A stretch of 11,258 nt of DNA from Aureispira sp045105775 (GTDB lineage Bacteria > Bacteroidota > Bacteroidia > Chitinophagales > Saprospiraceae). The position numbers and the translations under genes were made by a program. The notes below the pieces were generated by a model that was given only the letters and a program-made list of their open reading frames with translations, was not told the origin of the DNA and made no database searches. The stretch spans positions 1-11,258 of the forward strand of contig JBGCDW010000113.1 of NCBI GenBank assembly GCA_045105775.1. Direction: 5' to 3'. Of this stretch, positions 6,937-11,258 are shown piece by piece (position 1 is the first letter of the stretch; each line of letters opens with the position of its first letter).

Positions 6937-9058
6937 ACAACGGTTTAGCCAAGCCCGCCATTTCCAACAAATGACGGCCATAATTAATCTTGTCGTATAA
7001 GGCAGCCGTTTTTTGAGCGCGGCGATACATTTCTATTTGCTCCTCTAGTGGACGCTCCAAACGATCCAAATCATACTGTACCCGTTCTACTTCTTGCAAA
7101 CGTTGACGCTGCTCTTGTAATATTTTTTTGACTTTTACCGCTTTTTCAGGAGTGATTTTTTGATGGTATAACTCTACATCTTCCACTAAATTTTTGTGGC
7201 GTTCGTGGCACAGGTACAGCAAATCCTCTATCTTTTCGTGATACGTATATTGTGTGTCGGCACGTTCTACTTGCTCTTGGGTTTGTAACAACTCCAAGGC
7301 TTCGAGATTGGTATCATAATGCTGCAACGCCTCTGGCGATAATTGCCCCAAGCGTTTTTGGCGCTGCAACCAAAGAATTTGTTGACGAATAGTAGGGAGG
7401 TTCAGGTCTGCTAATGTCGTTTTTTCTTTTACTTGCTGTTGGTAATAGGTTTTGATGTGTTGGTATTTCTGTTTTTGTTCGCGTTGCAAAAGGCGCAATT
7501 TTCGTTTTTGCTCCTTGATAAATTGCTGAAAACTGTCTAGTTTTTCTTGCAACATACTTCTGTCGTCCAGCAAATGCTCCAAGGCAAGTTCTTGAGCTTG
7601 CTTGATATTTTTCTTTAGGATGTCAACTACATTGATAAGGCGTTCTTCATAAGCCTGTGCTTTGAACAACAATTCTTGAAAATGGATTTTTTGTTGTGAT
7701 AACAACGCCTTGACCGTTTGTTTGCGCTCGGCCGATTTGCGTGTCTTAAACGTGCCATAATTAAACAACAAATACAAAAGTACGCCTCCCACCGCCGCCG
7801 CTTGCCAAGGCAAGGCAATAGAAACCGCCGCCGCCACTACCATAATCAGCAACAAAACCATAAAATTGAAAAAACGCTGCGAACGCAACTGATCCAAATC
7901 TTGCAAATCACTAGGCAAATGTTCTTGTTCCAATTCCTTCCTTTCTACAGGCAAATTCACTTTTACCTGACTCTCCTGTGTGATGTTAGAAACCGTCGGT
8001 ACCTGTAGCAATTGCTGCAATTGTAATCGATTGGGCAATTGCTGCAAGGCAAAATCAGGAATTTTCAACCGCTCATTGTCCAAGTTCAAACTGTTGTTAA
8101 ACTCCTCCAAAGCACGCGCCCACTCGGTGGCACTTGGGCGTGCAAAAGGTTGGGTATGCCCCTCAATAAAACAACGTTCAAACAATTGCTGTATCGCCAA
8201 CGGCAAACGCTGGTATTCCTCGTGCTGTGCTGGAATTACTTCCAAATATTGATGTACAGCAGGATTGTGTACAAACAAGCCCTGTTCAATTTTCTCAGAC
8301 AAGCTGGTCGCCTCTGCATGAATCCCCTTGGTAGAGGCGGCAAAAGGATGAATCCCCAACAACAGTTTATAAAAAATAACCGCCAAGCCAAAACGATCCC
8401 AAGGCTCTTCTTGCGTGGGATCTACTTCTGGATTCTTCCAGTAACTATCGGGGGGCGTATACTCTGGCGTTGCTACAGGCGCATCGTACAAGGTTTCGCC
8501 GTTTTCTACCACCTCAATAGAGTCCAAATCCACCAAAGCCACACTGCCATTGGGCTGTATCACAATGTTGTCAGGCTTCATATCAATGACCACATAACGC
8601 TCGGTATGGTGCAATTGCTCAATGGCGCGGGCTATTTTGTAGCACATCGACATCCGATTGTGCCGACGTACATCTACTGCAAAATCATACTCCTGCCACG
8701 CCGTTCTATAGCGTTTGCCCAGCTTGGGCAGCGACAAAATTTCCAATTTTTCCCCCTCCACAAAAGGCATCAAAAAGCCAATGAATTCATTTTGCTCATT
8801 AATCAACAATTGTTGGGGCCAAACCAAGGTAATGCCTGCTTCCTTGACCAATTCCTTGGGGGGATGTTCTTGCAAATAACCAATTTTGTGTTGGCGCAAC
8901 AAGGTACGCTTTTGTGGGTGGTAAATCTTGGCTACTAAGCCCTCATACCCTTCAGTTTCAATATGGTGCAGGCTGCCTTCTCCTCCACTAGCAAAGGGGG
9001 GAGTGGTCAAAGTCAATTGTTCTTGTGGTAAGTCGTTGTATGCAATCCAAACATTCAT
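6935..9058 (-). CDS. Membrane Ser/Thr protein kinase with C-terminal coiled coil
   Basis: Encodes 707 residues. Residues about 20-320 form a eukaryotic-type kinase domain of the YegI-like bacterial group: glycine loop G25-G-E-G28, ATP-anchoring K44 in LVAK, catalytic loop VVID159-M-K161-P-D-N164, and metal-binding D177 in D-L-D (the DFG glycine is replaced by D179). The activation segment is ATPEYTPPD (196-204), followed by D221-R-F-G and R307 in ARPSATEW. All key catalytic residues are present, so it should be active. Two closely spaced hydrophobic segments (about 396-416 and 419-436) form a membrane hairpin. Residues about 440-700 are a long Gln/Lys/Glu-rich coiled coil. Both ends should be cytoplasmic. 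YegI-type kinases often have PP2C and vWA partners; none is adjacent here. Its stop abuts the repeat array. Confidence 0.88.
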   Translation of the reverse strand: MNVWIAYNDLPQEQLTLTTPPFASGGEGSLHHIETEGYEGLVAKIYHPQKRTLLRQHKIGYLQEHPPKELVKEAGITLVWPQQLLINEQNEFIGFLMPFVEGEKLEILSLPKLGKRYRTAWQEYDFAVDVRRHNRMSMCYKIARAIEQLHHTERYVVIDMKPDNIVIQPNGSVALVDLDSIEVVENGETLYDAPVATPEYTPPDSYWKNPEVDPTQEEPWDRFGLAVIFYKLLLGIHPFAASTKGIHAEATSLSEKIEQGLFVHNPAVHQYLEVIPAQHEEYQRLPLAIQQLFERCFIEGHTQPFARPSATEWARALEEFNNSLNLDNERLKIPDFALQQLPNRLQLQQLLQVPTVSNITQESQVKVNLPVERKELEQEHLPSDLQDLDQLRSQRFFNFMVLLLIMVVAAAVSIALPWQAAAVGGVLLYLLFNYGTFKTRKSAERKQTVKALLSQQKIHFQELLFKAQAYEERLINVVDILKKNIKQAQELALEHLLDDRSMLQEKLDSFQQFIKEQKRKLRLLQREQKQKYQHIKTYYQQQVKEKTTLADLNLPTIRQQILWLQRQKRLGQLSPEALQHYDTNLEALELLQTQEQVERADTQYTYHEKIEDLLYLCHERHKNLVEDVELYHQKITPEKAVKVKKILQEQRQRLQEVERVQYDLDRLERPLEEQIEMYRRAQKTAALYDKINYGRHLLEMAGLAKPL

Positions 9059-9200
9059 GGTTTTAAGATACGGAAAATTTGATGGTTTTGGGGGAAATAT
9101 TGATAGGAATTAAGGTCATAGTATACATTTATTAGTTGTTATTTTTTATTGTTTTAATTTTATGTTACATTGTAAATTATTTAAAAGTAAATTACTTAAA

Positions 9201-9419
9201 ATGCAAATATATTTAAATAGAAATGGAAAAAGTGGAATATCTGCTTATGAAATAGGAACGGATTATATTTCAGTTCAATTTTCAAATGGTAAAATTTATA
9301 CATATAGTTATACTAGTGCTGGAAGTCAAAATGTTGAAATTATGAAAGAATTAGCCCAAAACGGCTATGGTTTAAATAGTTATATTATGAAAAATGTTAA
9401 AAATAACTATGTCCGATAA
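9201..9419 (+). CDS. Small KTSC-like domain protein
   Basis: Encodes 72 residues from the ATG at 9201. The pattern SGISAYEIGTDYISVQFSNG then KIYTYSYTSAG, and a later MKELAQNGYGLNSYIMKNV, resembles the KTSC fold (beta hairpin, then a short helix and a GxxxNxxI-type turn), whose members may bind nucleic acid. The match is by eye and moderate. A further ATG at 9162 would add 13 basic residues, but that stretch is a 15-bp tandem repeat (9173-9202) and reads as leader rather than protein. The gene stands alone in a very AT-rich segment, divergent from the kinase. Confidence 0.6.
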   Translation: MQIYLNRNGKSGISAYEIGTDYISVQFSNGKIYTYSYTSAGSQNVEIMKELAQNGYGLNSYIMKNVKNNYVR

Positions 9420-9577
9420 AATCAATTTTTAGTATGGGATAAAAGTAAAATTTTAGCAATTTAGTCTTTTTTGTAGGGCGCAATTGTTTCCTGCAAAAAA
9501 GGCATTCTGCATACTGTTCGTATTCCTCTCAGCCCAAAAAATCCACAAAAAACGAAACAAAGCCAAGTTAATCGTCG

Positions 9578-9603
9578 TTATACGTGTAATAAAAATAATT
9601 TTG
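9578..9603 (+). promoter_or_regulatory. Toxin-antitoxin promoter with possible operator
   Basis: TAATTTTG (9596-9603) matches the Bacteroidota -7 consensus TAnnTTTG and ends 16 bases before the antitoxin ATG, giving a short leader. Just upstream, TTATACGTGTAA (9578-9589) is a 10-of-12 palindrome, and a TACGT/ACGTA pair (9581-9585, 9605-9609) brackets the -7 box. These are plausible sites for autorepression by the RHH antitoxin. No TTG -33 element is seen. Confidence 0.45.
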
Positions 9604-9619
9604 TACGTAAAGCATCAAA

Positions 9620-9868
9620 ATGAATACAAAGCTAACCTTAAGTCTAAACAAAGACATTATTCAACAAGCGAAAATATATGCCAAAGAGCATAATATAAGT
9701 CTATCCTTTCTGATTGAAAATTACCTACAAAAGCTCACCACAGAGCAGCAAACAGCCTCTTCTACCAAAGTAAGTATTGTACATGAGTTGAGTGGAATCA
9801 TTAGTTTAGATACAGAGGATGATTTGAAGGATAACTATACCGATTATTTGACTGAAAAATATAAATAG
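9620..9868 (+). CDS. Antitoxin, DUF6364/ribbon-helix-helix type
   Basis: Encodes 82 residues. The N terminus MNTKLTLSLNKDIIQQAKIYAKEHNISLSFLIENYL is a typical ribbon-helix-helix DNA-binding unit: one strand and two helices, matching DUF6364 antitoxins. RHH dimers bind the operon's own operator. The C-terminal half, acidic and likely flexible (SLDTEDDLKDNYTDYL), would wrap around and block the toxin. It is followed after two bases by the PIN toxin gene, so the pair is one operon with translational coupling. An overlapping frame at 9484-9693 is not coding. Confidence 0.88.
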   Translation: MNTKLTLSLNKDIIQQAKIYAKEHNISLSFLIENYLQKLTTEQQTASSTKVSIVHELSGIISLDTEDDLKDNYTDYLTEKYK

Positions 9869-9870
9869 GC

Positions 9871-10284
9871 TTGGAAAAAGTTTTTGTAGATACCAATATC
9901 ATACTCGATTGGTTAGGTAATCGAGCACCTTTTTTTAAGTATGCAAAAGAATTATTCTTAAAGGGAGAAAGAGCGGAAATTGAGCTATTAGTGAGTACGA
10001 TTAGTTTTGTCAATACCCAATATATTCTTCGCAAGCAGATTGGCAAAGAAAAAGCAAAGCAAACACTGGCTGCCATACGAACAATTTGTACCATTTGTTC
10101 TAGTGGCGAAAAAGAAATTGACCTAGCTCTTGTTTCCTCCTTTACAGATCTTGAAGATGCTTTTCAATATTATTCTGCTCTAAACAATGCTGCAAAAGTT
10201 ATCATTACGCGGAATCCTAAAGATTTTACCCATTCCGAAATCCCTATTATGAGTGCCGAAGAATATTTAAAGTCCTTGGAGTAG
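9871..10284 (+). CDS. PIN-domain ribonuclease toxin (VapC-like)
   Basis: Encodes 137 residues. The PIN fold (PIN_3 type) shows the first metal-binding aspartate in VFVD7TN9, the helix-strand core VSTISFVNTQYIL, and the acidic patch D93-L-E-D-A followed by IITRNPKDF (114-119). PIN toxins cut RNA, often tRNA or rRNA, using Mg ions. The start is TTG at 9871: a stop lies only 9 bases upstream in frame and no ATG occurs in frame before Met127, so no other start keeps D7. The rare start and the two-base gap from the antitoxin fit low, coupled translation that keeps antitoxin in excess. The Glu usually found in VapC helix 3 (as in SxxxxxE) is replaced by Asn48, which is seen in this subfamily. Confidence 0.88.
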   Translation: MEKVFVDTNIILDWLGNRAPFFKYAKELFLKGERAEIELLVSTISFVNTQYILRKQIGKEKAKQTLAAIRTICTICSSGEKEIDLALVSSFTDLEDAFQYYSALNNAAKVIITRNPKDFTHSEIPIMSAEEYLKSLE

Positions 10285-10328
10285 GAATGGGAGGATTGGG
10301 TTTTTTAAGACTACTTAAAATACATCAC

Positions 10329-10359
10329 AAAAAAAGGAGACCACCCAAAGGCAGTCTCC
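10329..10359 (-). terminator. Rho-independent terminator reading leftward
   Basis: Read on the minus strand, GGAGACTGCC pairs with GGTGGTCTCC around a TTTG loop (10359-10336), then seven T (10335-10329). In minus-strand RNA the stem is 10 bp with two G-U wobbles. In the plus-strand RNA those pairs become A-C mismatches, so the signal is polarised to the minus strand. It lies about 200 bases past the valS stop, and would end either valS or the small RNA proposed upstream of it. Confidence 0.75.
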
Positions 10360-10420
10360 CTATATTTTAGAGCATTTCAAAAGCTATATGAATAAAAAAT
10401 ACCCTGTTGATTTTCACTAT
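10329..10420 (-). ncRNA. Candidate small RNA between valS and the toxin gene
   Basis: On the minus strand TATATTTG (10434-10427) fits the Bacteroidota -7 box, giving a start near 10420. The strong terminator at 10359-10329 would end a transcript of about 92 bases with no reading frame. A TTG lies 25 bases upstream of the box, somewhat too far for an ideal -33. The alternative is that the region is simply the valS 3' UTR. Confidence 0.3.
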
Positions 10421-10553
10421 TATAAGCAAATATATTCACCAGCAGCCCTTTCTCTTTAACAACGAACCAGCTACCACTAATGTGCATCAACAAAGGGAAA
10501 TCAAAAAATCAACGCAATCACACCAATCAAGGTACTGACTATTCCCCTGCCCC

Positions 10554-11258
10554 TTAATTCAACTTCTTCAAACTCTCCTCCAGCAACACAATACGCGCTT
10601 GTCCATCCGCTAGTTTTTTGCGTTCTTTTTCCACAACAGCCGCAGGAGCATTGTTGACAAATCGTTCATTGCCCAGTTTTTTCTCAATCCCTTTTACAAA
10701 GCCCAGTTTTTGCTTCAACTCTGTTTCTAGTTTTTCGCGCTCGGCCGCTACATCTACTTTTTTCTCAAACAATAGATAATATTGAGAAGTACCAGCTATA
10801 AATCCAGCTCCTTCGTGCTCGTCCTCTTTGGTGAAGTTGAGGCCACTTAGATACGCTATTTTTTCAATGCTTTCTGTCAAGCCCGCTTCTGCCAAGAATT
10901 GTTGTCCTGCTTCATTGTCCTGAACCAACAAAGGCAACAAGGATTTTTGAGGCAATTGGTTTTTATTTCTAAGATCGCGAACCGAACCAACCAAGTCCTT
11001 CACAATGCTGATGTTGTATAAAAATGCCTCATCAAAAGCACCAGCCGTAGGCCATTTACTGACCACACAATCATCCCCTTCGGCTCTATTGGCACGCAAA
11101 TGCGACCAAATTTCTTCGGTAACAAAGGGCATAAACGGATGCAGCAAAGTCATGATTTTTTCAAAGAAATCAATAGCCTGCTCTAAAGTCGCCCTATCAA
11201 TAGGCTGCTGGTAACCTGGTTTAATCAACTCCAAATACCAAGAGCAGAAGTCATTCCA
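10554..11258 (-). CDS. valS: Valine--tRNA ligase, C-terminal part
   Basis: Only the last 234 residues are in the window; the frame is open to the edge, so the 5' part lies beyond 11258. The fragment begins WNDFCSWYLELIKPG, a hallmark of the class Ia anticodon-binding domain of valyl-tRNA synthetase, and continues with HPFMPFVTEEIWSHL. Residues about 172-234 form the Lys/Glu-rich coiled-coil arm (EREKLETELKQKLGFVKGIE to LLEESLKKL) that contacts the tRNA elbow. The enzyme charges tRNA-Val and edits threonine in the cytoplasm; the catalytic and editing domains are not visible here. It is the conserved housekeeping anchor of the window and converges on the toxin-antitoxin operon. Confidence 0.95.
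   Translation of the reverse strand, partial: WNDFCSWYLELIKPGYQQPIDRATLEQAIDFFEKIMTLLHPFMPFVTEEIWSHLRANRAEGDDCVVSKWPTAGAFDEAFLYNISIVKDLVGSVRDLRNKNQLPQKSLLPLLVQDNEAGQQFLAEAGLTESIEKIAYLSGLNFTKEDEHEGAGFIAGTSQYYLLFEKKVDVAAEREKLETELKQKLGFVKGIEKKLGNERFVNNAPAAVVEKERKKLADGQARIVLLEESLKKLN

Noticed and set aside
6777..6937. The repeat array as a CRISPR
   Set aside because: The repeats are 22 bp and contiguous with no unique spacers, and no cas genes are present.
6740..7000. A plus-strand frame giving repeated IRPYP/YAPTH-like peptides
   Set aside because: It is a translation of the 22-bp repeat array and of antisense kinase sequence, so it is not a gene.
8039..8938. A 299-codon open frame on the plus strand
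   Set aside because: It lies wholly antisense to the kinase gene, whose frame encodes a clear kinase domain; the plus-strand peptide has no recognisable domain and odd composition.
9484..9693. A 69-codon plus-strand frame overlapping the antitoxin
   Set aside because: It covers the promoter region and overlaps the antitoxin start in another frame; its peptide is basic and low in structure.
10303..10320. A TTTTAAG/CTTAAAA hairpin after the toxin gene as its terminator
   Set aside because: The stem is almost all AT and no T tract follows on the plus strand.

Overview
The window looks like chromosomal DNA of a Bacteroidota, most likely of the Saprospiraceae/Aureispira type. The phylum assignment rests on AT-rich intergenic DNA, few Shine-Dalgarno sites, TAnnTTTG-type -7 promoter boxes, and a TonB-dependent receptor with an N-terminal carboxypeptidase-D-like domain. 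The GGGGCGTA/TACGCCCC repeats fit too. The finer placement is an impression from gene style and cannot be proven from sequence alone.

Layout. Positions 1-1715 (+) hold a short unrecognised gene with a doubtful 5' end, a very strong intrinsic terminator, and a lipoprotein with a possible PQQ-like beta-propeller. Positions 1874-2515 (+) encode a RadC/JAB-fold protein whose metal-binding His-x-His motif has been lost. It converges, with one base between stop codons, on a large TonB-dependent receptor (4856-2517, -). The receptor's plug region carries CC and CGVC motifs, and its promoter region has a CopY/BlaI-type box (TACAAATGTA) overlapping the -7 element. A 470-base non-coding stretch follows, containing a perfect 20-bp palindrome and a ~180-bp MITE-like element with inverted ends.

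Positions 5329-6779 (+) carry a zinc-ribbon Nudix hydrolase and a secreted SH3-like protein, probably co-transcribed. A GC-rich 22-bp tandem repeat fills the gap from the stop codon of the SH3 gene to that of the convergent gene. That gene (9058-6935, -) encodes a Ser/Thr protein kinase with a two-helix membrane hairpin and a long C-terminal coiled coil. Positions 9201-10284 (+) carry a small KTSC-like protein and a type II toxin-antitoxin pair (RHH antitoxin, PIN toxin with a TTG start). The window ends with the 3' part of valS on the minus strand (10554 to beyond 11258). Between the toxin and valS lies a possible small minus-strand RNA with its own -7 box and terminator.

How the parts relate. 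Apart from the toxin-antitoxin pair and the Nudix/SH3 tandem, the genes look like independent units and no single pathway links them. The items most worth following are the possible metal-regulated receptor, the degenerate RadC protein, the lone membrane kinase with a coiled coil, the repeat array between two stop codons, and the candidate small RNA.
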